64,000 nucleotides of DNA from Vibrio litoralis DSM 17657 (GCF_000426765.1 NZ_KE384567.1:479152-543151), one strand, 5' to 3'; shown: positions 1 through 10,636, numbered from the stretch's first letter. The notes: generated by a model not told the origin, from the sequence alone. Made by a program: numbers and translations.

Positions 1-460
1 AACCGAGATGAAAGAAGATATGGAAGCCCTACAAAAATTGGGCGAAGAGTTGGTCGGTTTGAAACCGTCTTCCTTGGATAAATTTCCATTAGATGATGAT
101 CTACGTGAAGCGATTGCTAATGCGCAACGTTTTAAAAACGAAGCCAAGCGCCGCCAGCTGCAATACATTGGTAAGCTAATGCGTCAAATCGATCCTGAAC
201 CGATTCAAGCGGAACTCGATCGCCTACGCAATAAGCACTCGCAAGCAACCGCTGAACTGCACAAGCTAGAAGAAATGCGTGATCGTATCATTACTGAAAT
301 CGATCCTGCGATTGAAGAAGTCATGGACCAACATCCAGAAGCGGATCGTCAACGCTTACGCCAACTAGCACGCCAAGCGCAAAAAGAAAAAGGCGGCAAT
401 AAGCCACCGAAAGCGTCGAGAGAGATTTTTCAGATCTTGAAAGCGTTGAAAGAGCTTTAA
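1..460 (+). CDS. darP: DarP (YjgA) 50S ribosome assembly factor, 5'-truncated by window edge
   Basis: The open frame runs in from the left edge (codons start at base 2) and ends with TAA, giving about 152 visible residues. The first ATG, at base 8, is probably internal: enterobacterial YjgA has roughly 30 more N-terminal residues, and the residues just before this ATG align with the family. Recognisable stretches are [31 protein letters not shown] and [13 protein letters not shown]. The protein is highly charged, helical and rich in Arg and Lys, as expected of the DarP/YjgA family, which associates with late 50S ribosomal precursors in the cytoplasm. A strong terminator follows about 65 bases downstream. 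Family assignment is confident; the true start lies outside the window. Confidence 0.93.
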   Translation, partial: TEMKEDMEALQKLGEELVGLKPSSLDKFPLDDDLREAIANAQRFKNEAKRRQLQYIGKLMRQIDPEPIQAELDRLRNKHSQATAELHKLEEMRDRIITEIDPAIEEVMDQHPEADRQRLRQLARQAQKEKGGNKPPKASREIFQILKALKEL

Positions 461-477
461 AAGATAAAAGAAAGTTG

Positions 478-515
478 CGAGTAGCGAGTGCGCTTCGCTT
501 CGCTTCGAGAGCCGA
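478..515. repeat. CTCG/CGAG-rich dispersed repeat, copy downstream of darP
   Basis: Degenerate member of the family of CGAG/CTCG motifs spaced by CTTCGCTTCG-type sequence that recurs at several operon ends in this window (near 12000, 12320, 23190, 25760, 44860, 45016, 48145). It precedes the darP terminator. No coding sense is apparent. Confidence 0.55.
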
Positions 516-523
516 GTAAAGAC

Positions 524-559
524 AAAAAAGCAGTTCTGAAATCTCAGACTGCTTTTTTT
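524..559 (+). terminator. Rho-independent terminator after darP
   Basis: AAAGCAGT pairs with ACTGCTTT around a 13-base loop that itself holds a CTGA/TCAG stem, and the hairpin is followed by a run of seven T. A-rich sequence on the other side could let it also work toward the minus strand. Confidence 0.85.
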
Positions 560-659
560 GATCTTGTTTCTGTATACCGGAGACAAGTACGATCTTTACA
601 CGCTACTCACAACACGTCACCCGCAACCATGCCTTTAGCTCCCGATCGCAACATCCTCG

Positions 660-780
660 AATCTCGATAAATCCCAAAGCACCTATCGAGCTACGAGAAA
701 CGCAGTGTCCGAGACTCGAAAACACACCGTGATGCGAAATTCGTCCAGCAACCGCCCCTAGAAACTAGGGACTAGAAACG
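660..780. repeat. Intergenic repeats between darP and tldD
   Basis: The non-coding space between the convergent genes darP and tldD is about 330 bases. After the terminator it holds a CTCG-type block (near 660-715, with CGAGCTACGAGAAACG) and a CTAGG-type block (near 754-775, CCCTAGAAACTAGGGACTAG). The second block contains an inverted CCCTAG/CTAGGG pair. The same two motif types occur side by side in most other repeat-bearing gaps here. No gene is seen between 461 and 794. Confidence 0.55.
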
Positions 781-794
781 CTTTTTCTTTTCCT

Positions 795-2243
795 CTACTG
801 CGTCCCGCCCACCGTAATCGAGTCTAACTTCAAGCTCGGCTGACCTACGCCTACTGGCACACTTTGACCAGCTTTACCACACACGCCAACACCTTTATCA
901 ATCGATAGATCATTACCTACCATTGAAACTTGCTGCATCGCTTCAATACCTGAACCAACTAATGTTGCGCCTTTAACTGGTCGGGTAATTTTACCATCTT
1001 CAATTAAGTAAGCTTCTGAGGCTGAGAAGACAAACTTGCCAGAAGTGATATCGACTTGACCACCACCAAAATTAGGCGCATAAAGCCCTTTCTTGATCGT
1101 AGAAATGATTTCTTCTGGAGTATGCTCACCTGGCAACATGTAGGTATTAGTCATTCGTGGCATAGGTAAATGAGCATAAGATTCACGACGTCCGTTACCG
1201 GTTGGTGCGACGCCCATTAAACCTGCATTATGCTTATCTTGCATGTAACCTTTTAATACGCCATTTTCAATCAGAGTATTGTATTGACCTTCAACACCTT
1301 CATCATCGATATTCAATGAACCGCGTAGATCTTTCAAAGTGCCATCATCGACGATTGTACATAAATCCGATGTGACTTTTTGGCCCAGCTTGCCAGAGAA
1401 CACTGATGACTCTTTACGGTTAAAGTCACCTTCTAAACCATGACCTACCGCTTCGTGCAGTAGTACACCAGGCCAACCTGAACCTAATACCACAGGCATC
1501 GTACCCGCTGGTGCTTCATCAGCTTCTAAGTTAACCAGTGCTTGACGAATCGCTTCATCAGCAAAGTGAATCGCTTGAGTTTTACCGTCTTCCATTGTTT
1601 GCATGAAAGCTTGATAACCATAACGACCACCGCCGCCTGCGCTACCACGTTCACGACGCTCGCCACGTTGGACCAAGACCGAAATAGATAAACGTACTAA
1701 TGGACGAACATCGCCAGCATAAGTGCCATCGGTTGCCACAACAAGCACTTGCTCATACACACCACTAATGCTCACCGACACTTCTTGAATTAACGGCTCT
1801 TTGCTACGAATGTAGGCATCAATTTGTTTTAACAGCTCAATTTTCTGCTGTTTATCTAGGCTTTCTAGTGGATTAATCGCTTGATAAGTTTGTGGTGTTA
1901 CGCTGCGAGTAAAGGCTTTGACTTGGGCATGTTGGCCTTGCTGAGCAATACCACGCGCCGCAATCGCACTTTGTTGTAAGCCATTAATATCGATTTGATC
2001 AGAATAAGCAAAACCGGTTTTCTCGCCGGCAATCGCTCGGATACCAACACCACGTTCAATGTTAAACGAGCCATCTTTAATGATGCTATCTTCTAATACT
2101 AATGACTCATGCCAGCTAGACTGAAAGTAAATATCCGCATAATCAATATGGCGAGTGGCAATGCTCGCTAATGTTTTTTGAATATCGCTATCGGTTAATC
2201 CCGATGGCGCTAATAATTCGCTTTCTACCTTAGTAAGTGTCAT
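795..2243 (-). CDS. tldD: TldD metalloprotease, TldD/PmbA family
   Basis: 482 residues, matching the usual TldD length of 481. The N-terminal half has [24 protein letters not shown], typical of TldD. The zinc motif HEAVGH lies at residues 263-268 (HExxxH, followed by GLEGDFNRK), and the C-terminal [15 protein letters not shown] block is also typical. In E. coli, TldD acts with TldE/PmbA as a cytosolic protease that trims microcin B17 and affects CcdA stability. The partner tldE is not in this window. It is the last gene of the mreB-to-tldD series, 7 bases after the nitrilase gene, so it is probably co-transcribed with it. The start ATG has no upstream rival. Confidence 0.95.
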   Translation of the reverse strand: MTLTKVESELLAPSGLTDSDIQKTLASIATRHIDYADIYFQSSWHESLVLEDSIIKDGSFNIERGVGIRAIAGEKTGFAYSDQIDINGLQQSAIAARGIAQQGQHAQVKAFTRSVTPQTYQAINPLESLDKQQKIELLKQIDAYIRSKEPLIQEVSVSISGVYEQVLVVATDGTYAGDVRPLVRLSISVLVQRGERRERGSAGGGGRYGYQAFMQTMEDGKTQAIHFADEAIRQALVNLEADEAPAGTMPVVLGSGWPGVLLHEAVGHGLEGDFNRKESSVFSGKLGQKVTSDLCTIVDDGTLKDLRGSLNIDDEGVEGQYNTLIENGVLKGYMQDKHNAGLMGVAPTGNGRRESYAHLPMPRMTNTYMLPGEHTPEEIISTIKKGLYAPNFGGGQVDITSGKFVFSASEAYLIEDGKITRPVKGATLVGSGIEAMQQVSMVGNDLSIDKGVGVCGKAGQSVPVGVGQPSLKLDSITVGGTQ

Positions 2244-2250
2244 AGGTACT

Positions 2251-3075
2251 CTATTGTTTGGATTTTAATTGACGGACAAATCGAGCGTGTTGCATCACGG
2301 GCATGCTTTGTCGAATGTCTTGGTTGATCTTGGTATCAATGGTAACGGTTATATAGCCTGCTGTCTCGGGTAAACATTCAACTATCTGCCCCCACGGATT
2401 GATCACCATCGAGTGTCCCCAGGTTTGGCGACCGCAAGGATGAGTTCCGGTTTGTCCTACTGCCACGATCCAACATTGGGTTTCAATGGCACGCGCGCGT
2501 AATAAAGGCTCCCAATGGGCTTTACCAGTGACATAAGTAAAGGCGGCAGGAACCACAATCACATCAGCACCGTCTCTGCTTAATTGCTGAAACAATTCAG
2601 GAAAACGTAGATCATAGCAAATAGAGAGCCCAAGGTTAGCAAAGGGGGTTTGCGTAACAACCACTCGCTCACCAGCTAAAAAAGTTTCTGATTCACGATA
2701 GCGCTGATGATCATCTCTGACATCCACATCAAACATGTGTAGCTTATCGTAATCCGCTTGCAGTTCGCCCTCAGAGGAAAACACCAGACAAGTGGTTTTG
2801 ACATTATCACTGACCCGAATAGGAAAGGAGCCTACCACCAGCCAAATGCCATAATCACTGGCTAATTTCGCTAGAGCCGATTGTAGCGGCCCTTTAACTA
2901 AAACTTCTGCGTGTTGATGATAATCTTCTCGATGACCAAAAATAATCGCATTTTCTGGCAAGACGGCCCAATCAACTTGTTGGTTTTGCATCGCTTGTAG
3001 TTGCTGTTCAACAAATGCCAAATTACCTTGAGGATCTGGCCCCGAGGTCATTTGAATTAGCGCGACTTTAGACAT
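2251..3075 (-). CDS. Carbon-nitrogen hydrolase (nitrilase superfamily, Nit1/deaminated glutathione amidase-like)
   Basis: The frame is open from 3105, but the ATG at 3075 is preferred. It gives MSKVALIQM, the usual family N-terminus, and has an AAGGAG ribosome site 8 bases upstream. The product is 274 residues. The nitrilase triad is visible as Glu41 (LPENA), Lys111 (DYDKLHMFD) and Cys153 ([10 protein letters not shown]). The YDLRFPE and KLHMFDV motifs favour the Nit1/Nit2 branch, which hydrolyses deaminated glutathione or omega-amides. The substrate here is inferred from family only. It lies between yhdP and tldD on the same strand, an arrangement common in gammaproteobacteria. Confidence 0.88.
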   Translation of the reverse strand: MSKVALIQMTSGPDPQGNLAFVEQQLQAMQNQQVDWAVLPENAIIFGHREDYHQHAEVLVKGPLQSALAKLASDYGIWLVVGSFPIRVSDNVKTTCLVFSSEGELQADYDKLHMFDVDVRDDHQRYRESETFLAGERVVVTQTPFANLGLSICYDLRFPELFQQLSRDGADVIVVPAAFTYVTGKAHWEPLLRARAIETQCWIVAVGQTGTHPCGRQTWGHSMVINPWGQIVECLPETAGYITVTIDTKINQDIRQSMPVMQHARFVRQLKSKQ

Positions 3076-3108
3076 ATTCACACTCCTTGTGAAACCTACT
3101 TCCACTGA

Positions 3109-6100
3109 CTATTTAGACGATTTTTCCAACTGGTACTCACCACGACTACGCGAGATTTCTTTTACTTCTGGTGCGTCCAATGGACCTTTCACCGAATACT
3201 GAACCTTGGTAAATACATCAACAACGGGTGACAGTACTTTAGTAATAGCAAAAATTGCCACCGCCGTTTGAGGGGCAACAGCAAAAGCCGCCACCAAAGG
3301 CACGCTCGAGGTTAAGTCAGGAGTAAAGGTTACTTCTGCATCCACTAAACGAGTATTCAGATCCGCCTGTCCTTTTAGCATTAAGTCGCCAGCGGAACCA
3401 TCCATTTCAAGATCGTTAGTGACAAAGATCCCGCGCTTGATGTCACCACTACCTTTGATGGAATCGAATGTCATGCCGTCATCAAACACGCCAGTAAAAT
3501 CTAGCTGCATCTTACGCACGATAGAATCTAAACTGAACAAGCCTAATAAACGAGCTGCACCATTGACATCGGTGATCACGCCATCTTTAAACTCAGTTTT
3601 TAAATGGCCATTTAAAGTATCGGTTTTCACTGACCAAGGCGCACCATCCCAATTTGAACTCATTGAAAGATCAAAGGACGCTTTTTGAATACCAGAGTTA
3701 ATCCCAAAGCGAGCCATCACCTCGGAGTTATTCTTACCGGTTAAGCTCAAATCAAAATTCGAATGACTCTTCTCACCAGATAATTCCCACCAGCCTTTTG
3801 CCTGCAAGTGATTTGAGCCAGTTTTAAAATCCAAGTTTTTCCAAACAAGCTTATCTTTATCACGTTGCAGTTGCATATCAACGGTGCCGACTTTATAACC
3901 TTGCAGCCATAAGTCGCCAATTTTCAGTGATAGATTCGGCATATATTGGTGGAATTGACGATCAAACTCGCTGATTAAAGGTTCATCTTCGGCTTTACCT
4001 GAAATCAGTTGAGCATCTTGAGTTTCTTGCTTGTTGTCCCACTCAGGAACAAAAATATGTACTGATTTTAGATCTAGGCTTAAATCCTTTTTATTTCGGT
4101 AATGACCACTACCGACAATTTCACTACTCGATAAATTAAGCTGCCAATCTTGCGGCTTATGGATCGCATCAAACTTAACCTGATGCCAATCTAAATCGCC
4201 AAGCACCAAGGTTTTAGTATTAATACTAATCACTTCTGGTACAGGTATCGCTGGCATATCAATACTTGTCGCTTGAACTTGTTGGCTATCGGCTTTATCA
4301 CCGTTTGTAGCGGCTGAACTCTTAACAGAATGATCCGTAACAAGTCGACCTGCGTCGACCGGTTTAATATTTAATGCATGGTCTTTATCCATCGCAAAAT
4401 CAAACCATTCATCGGCATTAAACTTATTGGTGTTGATTGATAAGTAATGGCCACCAATCGGACTCACTTTAAACTCGCCCCGACCGACAATTAAGTTAGT
4501 GGCACTTAACACTGGCGTTTTGGGGCGAATATCAATATCTGCCTGATACTTCACATTAGGAAGGGTTATTCTCGCATTAACCGTTTCTTGGTTACCGGCA
4601 GCTTGTAGACGGCCTTGACCTTTAATGCCAAGGGCTTTACCTAGTGGCGCTGGATACTTACTGGTTAAAAACTCTAAATCCGCATTACCATCAACCTGAT
4701 AAGTAAAACCAATATCATTTAAATGTAAATCGACTCCTAAATTCCACGGCGCATTCCCCGCTAAAGGTTTCAACCAAGTCGACTCCACTTGTTTTTTCAG
4801 CTCAGGAATATCGGTGTCACCTATCACATCAATCTTCACCGCATAGCCTTGACCTTGGGTATGACCATTAAAATCCAATGCAATAGATTGATTTAGCAAG
4901 TTGGCTTTTAAGCCTGAACCGGTCACAACATCATTTTTAAAATCAATTTTGCCGCTTGCTTTTTCAAGCTGAATCGACGGAGTTTGTACCGCAATCGGGT
5001 TATCTTTTAGCTGCGCAAAACCACTCACATCCGGGTCACTACCGTCAAATGGAATGTTTAAGCTAAACTCGGCATCGACGGGCCCTGAAACTTGCACCGC
5101 CGTTAGAGCTGCTCCGACCGAATCCACCAGCGGTGTTGAGGTCATATAGTCACGAACCGCTTCGCCATCCGCTTGTGCTTTAGCATTGATTTCAATATGT
5201 CCGTCTGAATCCAAATCAGGGATCACCCCATCAATATGGCTGGCATGTACATCCATTAATGTGGCGGAATCAGATCTTAAGTACATGCTGGCATTTTCAA
5301 ACAACAAATCGAGCTGTAAATCAGTAATTGCCGGCCATGCAGTATCAAAGCTGAAACGTGCATTTTGTAGCGGTACTTTCGCTTGGAAAACCCCTTTATG
5401 ATTGAGATAAGGGAAATCGTTTAACGAGCCATACCAAAGAATTTGAGCTGTTTTCGCAGTTCCGCCTTGAATTGCAGCGGAAAGGTAATCGGTTAGATCT
5501 CGTCCCAGCGCTAAAGTTGGTAAATAGCGCCATGTTTCACCTGCCTTTTTAGCGTCAGCTTCAACATACAAAGATAAAAATGGCGATTGATCATCAGGAA
5601 AATCTAATTCAAATTCACCAATTGCAGATAAGTCTGAATTTGATACTTCAATTTTATCAGCCCAAAGCTTCCAACCAGTTTGATACTTTTGCCATACCAG
5701 ATTGATCTTGCTTTGCTCGATATTAAGAGGCGCTTGGAACACATCGCCATAAGGCACCACATCATCTTGTAATGTCGCCTTAATCGAAGCGTTATTCGCA
5801 TCACCCGCCACGGTCGCGGAAAGCTTATTAATGCCAGGTAGCAGATCCCACTGCTTTATTGCCACTTTGTTTAGTGAAGCGGAATACGTCATCTTGTCAA
5901 TTTGCTTAGGTATATTGACGCGAATGTCTTCAATCGAACCGGTGGGTTGTAATTTATCCAGCCATTCCATTGAGCTATTTTGACTTTTCAGTACACCAAT
6001 CAGAGGGGTTAAATTTTCAATATCTAAGCGAGATAAATTCAACGCTTGATGATCAGGCTGCCAATCTAAAGCAAATTGAAATTGCGGCCACTTACCATCA

Positions 6101-7059
6101 TTGGTCTTGATTAAAAAGTTAGAACCTAAGATCTTCCAACCGTCAGCGCTCGGTTTAAGATTCACCACACCATGATCAATATCGAGTTGATGTTGATTAT
6201 CTTCACTACCCCAAATTAAATGAGAGGGCTTTAATTCAACTAACGCATCGGTTGGTTCACCTTGTTTTAGGGTTAACCATGAATTTAAGCTGACTCGACC
6301 AGAATCGATAGTGGTCGACTCTTTAACATACTGCGGCATCCATGGGGTCACACGGATATTTTCTGCTGAAACAAAAAACTGCCCATCGAGATAACGTAAG
6401 TTCCCTTGCTCACTAAAGTTAGCGATCACAGAAACCTTGTTTAGATTGGCGCCAGCAATACTTACCACACCTTCTACTCGGTGTTGATTACCGTTATTCT
6501 CCCAGCGCAAATTATCAATATCGACGAGACGAATTTCACCATTGAGCGCTAGATATTGAATACTAGAATCAACTAAAGAAAATTCACCGAGTTGGCGTAA
6601 GAATAGATTTTGTACGTTTTTTAGAGAGTTATCTGAAGCATCAGACTGTGGCGTTGCCTTTTGATCTTTTTCAGGGATTAAAGGCCAGCGGCTAAGATCG
6701 GCACGCAACCCTTCAATTTTGATATCAGCTAATTTAGGTTGAAGATGAATTAAGGATTGAATCAAGTCGATTTCGGCATCAGCGCGATTAATCGTCACAA
6801 TTGGGATTTGCTCACCCGGCAAAAAAACTTGCACATGCTTTAATGCTAATGCCGGTGTAATATTTCCCCAGTAACCGCGAATCGATTCAAATTGAACCTC
6901 AACGCCTGTAGATTTCAAAACTTGAGCTTCAATCTCATCACGATAATGATCAAGGCTAGGGAGAAACAGACGCAGCAAAGTGACGCTAACCGCCCATACC
7001 ACCGCTATCGTTAATACTGTCCATAATAAAATCCGCCACAGGCGCTTAGGCAAGGTCAC
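3109..7059 (-). CDS. yhdP: YhdP, AsmA-like inner-membrane protein for phospholipid transport to the outer membrane
   Basis: 1316 residues, close to the E. coli YhdP length. One N-terminal membrane segment (about residues 9-32, LWRILLWTVLTIAVVWAVSVTLL) anchors a very long periplasmic part built of alternating beta-strands. The C-terminal AsmA-like region includes the LNGHLKTEFKDGVITDVNGAARLLGL stretch and ends near FTKVQYSVKGPLDAPEV. Known role of the family: with TamB and YdbH it bridges the periplasm and carries phospholipids to the outer membrane. It lies 11 bases after rng, so the two are translated from one message. The start is the only sensible ATG before the membrane segment. Confidence 0.93.
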   Translation of the reverse strand: MTLPKRLWRILLWTVLTIAVVWAVSVTLLRLFLPSLDHYRDEIEAQVLKSTGVEVQFESIRGYWGNITPALALKHVQVFLPGEQIPIVTINRADAEIDLIQSLIHLQPKLADIKIEGLRADLSRWPLIPEKDQKATPQSDASDNSLKNVQNLFLRQLGEFSLVDSSIQYLALNGEIRLVDIDNLRWENNGNQHRVEGVVSIAGANLNKVSVIANFSEQGNLRYLDGQFFVSAENIRVTPWMPQYVKESTTIDSGRVSLNSWLTLKQGEPTDALVELKPSHLIWGSEDNQHQLDIDHGVVNLKPSADGWKILGSNFLIKTNDGKWPQFQFALDWQPDHQALNLSRLDIENLTPLIGVLKSQNSSMEWLDKLQPTGSIEDIRVNIPKQIDKMTYSASLNKVAIKQWDLLPGINKLSATVAGDANNASIKATLQDDVVPYGDVFQAPLNIEQSKINLVWQKYQTGWKLWADKIEVSNSDLSAIGEFELDFPDDQSPFLSLYVEADAKKAGETWRYLPTLALGRDLTDYLSAAIQGGTAKTAQILWYGSLNDFPYLNHKGVFQAKVPLQNARFSFDTAWPAITDLQLDLLFENASMYLRSDSATLMDVHASHIDGVIPDLDSDGHIEINAKAQADGEAVRDYMTSTPLVDSVGAALTAVQVSGPVDAEFSLNIPFDGSDPDVSGFAQLKDNPIAVQTPSIQLEKASGKIDFKNDVVTGSGLKANLLNQSIALDFNGHTQGQGYAVKIDVIGDTDIPELKKQVESTWLKPLAGNAPWNLGVDLHLNDIGFTYQVDGNADLEFLTSKYPAPLGKALGIKGQGRLQAAGNQETVNARITLPNVKYQADIDIRPKTPVLSATNLIVGRGEFKVSPIGGHYLSINTNKFNADEWFDFAMDKDHALNIKPVDAGRLVTDHSVKSSAATNGDKADSQQVQATSIDMPAIPVPEVISINTKTLVLGDLDWHQVKFDAIHKPQDWQLNLSSSEIVGSGHYRNKKDLSLDLKSVHIFVPEWDNKQETQDAQLISGKAEDEPLISEFDRQFHQYMPNLSLKIGDLWLQGYKVGTVDMQLQRDKDKLVWKNLDFKTGSNHLQAKGWWELSGEKSHSNFDLSLTGKNNSEVMARFGINSGIQKASFDLSMSSNWDGAPWSVKTDTLNGHLKTEFKDGVITDVNGAARLLGLFSLDSIVRKMQLDFTGVFDDGMTFDSIKGSGDIKRGIFVTNDLEMDGSAGDLMLKGQADLNTRLVDAEVTFTPDLTSSVPLVAAFAVAPQTAVAIFAITKVLSPVVDVFTKVQYSVKGPLDAPEVKEISRSRGEYQLEKSSK

Positions 7060-7070
7060 TCTCTTCTCCG

Positions 7071-8540
7071 CTACATCATCACAACGTCAAACTGCTCTTG
7101 AATATACAAAGGCTCAGCATGAATTTTAACTTCTTTTCCAATAAACACTTCGAGCTCACCTAATGCATGTGATTCTTCACCTTGCAAGGCTTCCGCAACC
7201 GCAACCGCGGCATACACCACAAATTTGTCGGCATCATAAGCACGGTTAACTCGAGTCACTTCTCGCAGAATTTCATAGCAGATGGTTTCAACGGTCTTCA
7301 CCGAACCGCGACCTTTACAAGTAGGACACCCCGAACATAGGACATGTTCAATACTTTCTCGGGTACGCTTGCGGGTCATTTCAACCAAACCAAGCTGAGT
7401 AAAGCCATTAATGTTGGTTTTCACTCGGTCTTTCGATAATGCCAACTCTAGCGATTGAATGACACGACGGCGATGCTCATCTTCGAGCATATCGATAAAG
7501 TCGATAATAATAATACCGCCAAGGTTACGTAAACGAAGCTGACGAGCGATCGCTTGAGTCGCTTCAATGTTGGTATTAAAGATGGTTTCTTCTAGATTAC
7601 GTCGACCGACGAATGCACCGGTATTAATATCCACCGTGGTCATCGCTTCCGTCTGGTCGATAATCAAATAGCCACCAGATTTCAATTCCACTTTACGATC
7701 TAATGAACGCTGGACTTCATTCTCGGTGTCGTACATATCAAAAATCGGTTTATCACCATGATACAGCTCTAGTTTGTCGGTTAAGTTAGGCACAAACTCG
7801 GCGGTAAATTCCAGCAAAGTTTCATAGGCTAAACGTGAGTCGACCTGAATACGGCTAATCTCTGTACCAACAAAGTCACGTAAAATACGCTGCGCTAAAC
7901 CGATCTCACCATACAGCATCGACTTGGTTTTATATTTACTACGACGCTCGTTGATCTTATTCCACAAACGTTTTAGAAAGGCGGCATCTTGAGCCAATTC
8001 TTCAGTATCCGCCCCTTCGGCTGCTGTGCGGATAATAAAGCCACCATTTTCATCACAATAAGGCAATACGGTTTGTTTTAGGCGGTTACGTTCAACTTCA
8101 TCTTCAATACGCTGCGATACACCAACATGAGCGGCTCCAGGCATAAAGACTAAGTAACGTGAAGGCAAAGTAATGTCTGTAGTTAAGCGTGCGCCTTTGG
8201 TGCCTAGTGGATCTTTGACCACCTGCACCACCAAATCTTGACCTTGGCGAACCAATTCGGCGATATCTCTTACTTGGAATTGTTTCTTTTCATTTTCTGC
8301 CACACACTCGGTGTGAGGAACAATATCTGAGGCATGTAAAAAGGCTGCTTTATCTAAACCGATATCCACGAAAGCCGCTTGCATACCGGGCAATACTCGA
8401 CTGACTTTGCCTTTATAAATATTGCCGACAATACCGCGACGTGATTCGCGTTCAATGTGGACTTCTTGCAATAGCCCCCCTTCAATCATTGCGAGTCGGG
8501 TTTCACTAGGGGTGACGTTGATCAGTAATTCTGCACTCAT
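7071..8540 (-). CDS. rng: Ribonuclease G
   Basis: 489 residues, the same length class as E. coli RNase G. The order is: N-terminal S1-like RNA-binding region (about residues 38-120, RGIVGNIYKGKVSRVLPGMQAAFVDIG); 5' sensor region; catalytic DNase I-like domain with the two metal-binding Asp at 304 (TTVDINTGAF) and 347 (IIIIDFIDM); and the Zn-link CPTC at 405-408. It lacks the long C-terminal degradosome scaffold of RNase E, so it is RNase G. Role: endonucleolytic maturation of the 16S rRNA 5' end and mRNA decay. It follows maf by 52 bases. Confidence 0.96.
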   Translation of the reverse strand: MSAELLINVTPSETRLAMIEGGLLQEVHIERESRRGIVGNIYKGKVSRVLPGMQAAFVDIGLDKAAFLHASDIVPHTECVAENEKKQFQVRDIAELVRQGQDLVVQVVKDPLGTKGARLTTDITLPSRYLVFMPGAAHVGVSQRIEDEVERNRLKQTVLPYCDENGGFIIRTAAEGADTEELAQDAAFLKRLWNKINERRSKYKTKSMLYGEIGLAQRILRDFVGTEISRIQVDSRLAYETLLEFTAEFVPNLTDKLELYHGDKPIFDMYDTENEVQRSLDRKVELKSGGYLIIDQTEAMTTVDINTGAFVGRRNLEETIFNTNIEATQAIARQLRLRNLGGIIIIDFIDMLEDEHRRRVIQSLELALSKDRVKTNINGFTQLGLVEMTRKRTRESIEHVLCSGCPTCKGRGSVKTVETICYEILREVTRVNRAYDADKFVVYAAVAVAEALQGEESHALGELEVFIGKEVKIHAEPLYIQEQFDVVMM

Positions 8541-8592
8541 GATTGTGCCTCATAAATTTTGGTCGCTAATAATGAATTAGCTAAGATAAATT

Positions 8593-9192
8593 CTAAAGAT
8601 ATTGCTTCAATAACTCATCGGTCTCATATAAAGGTAGCCCCATTACAGCATGAAAGCTGCCATCAATGCGGGAAACAAAACGGCCACCAATACCTTGAAT
8701 GCCATAGCCACCGGCTTTATCGCACGGCTCGCCAGTTTGCCAATAAGTTTCAATTTCTTGTTCCGTTAAAGACTTAAACCATACATCAGTTATCACTACT
8801 TTAGTGTGATGTTCAGTAGAAGTTGCGACAGTCACAGAAGTCATGACTTGATGCTTTCGATTAGATAGCGCCTGCAACATGCGTAGACAATCAGCATAAT
8901 CGTTTGGTTTTTCGAGCACTTGCTCATCGATAACCACGATTGTATCAGCCCCTAAAACAGGCAGTTCTGAGGCTTCTGCCATAGATGAAATAAGCTTCAC
9001 GCCCGCTTGGGCTTTTTCACGAGAAAGGCGTTTTACATAATCGACAGGAGATTCGTTGGCTTGTTTCTTCTCTTCGATATTAGGAACCACAATATTGAAT
9101 TGGTAGTCAAGTTGAGTGAGAAGTTCTTTACGTCGAGGGGAACCTGAAGCCAGGTAAAAATCAGAATGCTTTGAATCAGAAGAGTTAGACAT
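8593..9192 (-). CDS. maf: Maf/YhdE family nucleoside triphosphate pyrophosphatase
   Basis: The frame is open from 9270, but the ATG at 9192 (MSNSSDSKHSDFYLASGSPRR) gives 199 residues, the normal Maf length, and places the conserved SGSPRRKELL at residues 16-25. The GADTIV motif with its catalytic Asp is at 81-86, and the KPNDYADCLRMLQALS segment follows. The position after mreBCD corresponds to E. coli yhdE, whose product hydrolyses dTTP, UTP and modified pyrimidine nucleotides; that specificity is carried over by synteny and family only. The gap to mreD is 81 bases and holds nothing recognisable. Confidence 0.93.
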   Translation of the reverse strand: MSNSSDSKHSDFYLASGSPRRKELLTQLDYQFNIVVPNIEEKKQANESPVDYVKRLSREKAQAGVKLISSMAEASELPVLGADTIVVIDEQVLEKPNDYADCLRMLQALSNRKHQVMTSVTVATSTEHHTKVVITDVWFKSLTEQEIETYWQTGEPCDKAGGYGIQGIGGRFVSRIDGSFHAVMGLPLYETDELLKQYL

Positions 9193-9273
9193 GCGGCCTC
9201 GCCAGTGAAAGTTGTTTGTATCAAAGTAGCAGTGCGGATAGATGTGCAACCAACAGCACTGCAGCTTCAAATC

Positions 9274-9768
9274 CTATCGCATGTGCCAGTGTCGTCTCAC
9301 TCTTCTCAAAAGTAAGAACATCCACGGCCATAAAATGCAGTTAATAAGACCCGACCATAGAAGATGAGAATTAAAATCGATATCTTTTATTAAAAACTCG
9401 CCGAAAAACTCAAGGAACTCAGCGAGTACTGTTAACCCCCCAATCACGACACCTTGTTGCCACAATGCCATATTACGTAATACTTGGAAGTTTAGCGCGA
9501 CTAGGTATGCAGTAATCGACATTACGATACCATGAGCCCCTAAAGTCGTACCAATCACCAAATCCCAAAGTAGGCCTAAGATCAACGCAGAACCAACATT
9601 AACCCGATGTGGTAAGGCTAATATCCAGTAACTAGAGACTAAGATAAGCCAGCTTGGTCGCATCATTTCAAATGGGCCAGGCCAAGGCACAGCTTGCAGA
9701 ATAAGAGCAATAAAAAAGGATACCCAAATAATTAACTTGTTTCTAAATAAGTGATTAGTCATTACCAA
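9274..9768 (-). CDS. mreD: MreD, rod shape-determining membrane protein
   Basis: 164 residues, almost entirely hydrophobic, with about five or six membrane segments separated by short charged loops (RNKL, PHRVN, RRVRRHW), matching MreD in length and pattern. The PSWLILVSSYWILALPHRVN segment is typical of the family. It overlaps the end of mreC by 14 bases, which implies translational coupling. ATG codons at 9768 and 9762 could both serve as start. Role: inner-membrane member of the elongasome with MreB, MreC, RodA and PBP2. Confidence 0.94.
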   Translation of the reverse strand: MVMTNHLFRNKLIIWVSFFIALILQAVPWPGPFEMMRPSWLILVSSYWILALPHRVNVGSALILGLLWDLVIGTTLGAHGIVMSITAYLVALNFQVLRNMALWQQGVVIGGLTVLAEFLEFFGEFLIKDIDFNSHLLWSGLINCILWPWMFLLLRRVRRHWHMR

Positions 9769-10636
9769 TCGCCTCTTCTTCCGTTAATTCGATAGTTTGA
9801 GCTTGCTTTTGACGCTCTTTATCTGGCCACACCAGTAATAAATAACGTAGACGATCAAATGCAACGACAGGTTTAGCCGCAATTTCAGAAAAAGTAAGGT
9901 GGTTATCATTGCTAACGCTCGTGACATAAGCGACGGGGTAACCTTCCGGATAGCGACCAGCCAAGCCAGAAGTCACTAATAAGTCACCAGTTTCAATATT
10001 AGTGCTTGTGGGTACGTTTTCTAATTGAATGGAGTCAATATCGCCATTGCCAGATGCAATGACACGAATATCATTACGTAGCACTTGAACCGGAATAGAG
10101 CTATTACTATCGGTTAATAACAATACGCGACTGTTATGGGCTGATACATTGATGACTTGGCCGACAATACCTTTTTCGTTAATGACAGGCTGCCCTTCAT
10201 AAACACCATCAGTACGGCCTTTATCGATCATAACTTGATGACGATAAGGTGATGAGTCAACCGCCATCACTTCTGTCACCACCTTACGCTCATCTCTCAC
10301 ATAAGGAGAATCAAGCAATTCTCTCAAACGAATATTTTCTTGCTTGTATTGCTCAAGTAGCAACAAGTTACTCTTCAAGCTAAGAACTTCATTTTTTAAA
10401 GCACTGTTGGTTTGCACCAAGGTTTTCATACTATTTAAACGTTCGTACATTCCATCAAACATGCTTCTTGGTAAATTCGCCGCATATTGAATTGGCGCTA
10501 CCGAGCTATTGAGTAAATATCGAACATTTGAAAAGGTATCTAAACGACTATCAGCCAGCATTAAGCCGGCTGATAAAATCAGTGCGAAAAATAAACGCAG
10601 TTGTAAAGAAGGGCCGCGGCCAAATATCAATTTCAT
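9755..10636 (-). CDS. mreC: MreC, rod shape-determining bitopic protein
   Basis: 293 residues. A short cytoplasmic N-terminus (MKLIFGRGPSLQLR) is followed by one membrane helix at about 13-29. A periplasmic coiled coil comes next (about 72-108, LKNEVLSLKSNLLLLEQYKQENIRLRELL), then the beta-rich MreC domain (VDSSPYRHQVMIDKGRTDGVYEGQPV; DLLVTSGLAGRYPEGYPVA). MreC scaffolds PBP2 and RodA in cell elongation. It is separated from mreB by 114 bases that contain a palindromic intergenic repeat, and is coupled to mreD by a 14-base overlap. Confidence 0.95.
   Translation of the reverse strand: MKLIFGRGPSLQLRLFFALILSAGLMLADSRLDTFSNVRYLLNSSVAPIQYAANLPRSMFDGMYERLNSMKTLVQTNSALKNEVLSLKSNLLLLEQYKQENIRLRELLDSPYVRDERKVVTEVMAVDSSPYRHQVMIDKGRTDGVYEGQPVINEKGIVGQVINVSAHNSRVLLLTDSNSSIPVQVLRNDIRVIASGNGDIDSIQLENVPTSTNIETGDLLVTSGLAGRYPEGYPVAYVTSVSNDNHLTFSEIAAKPVVAFDRLRYLLLVWPDKERQKQAQTIELTEEEAIGND

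Noticed and set aside
488..670. 60-codon frame after darP
   Set aside because: It begins in repeat DNA and runs through the darP terminator; no ribosome site.
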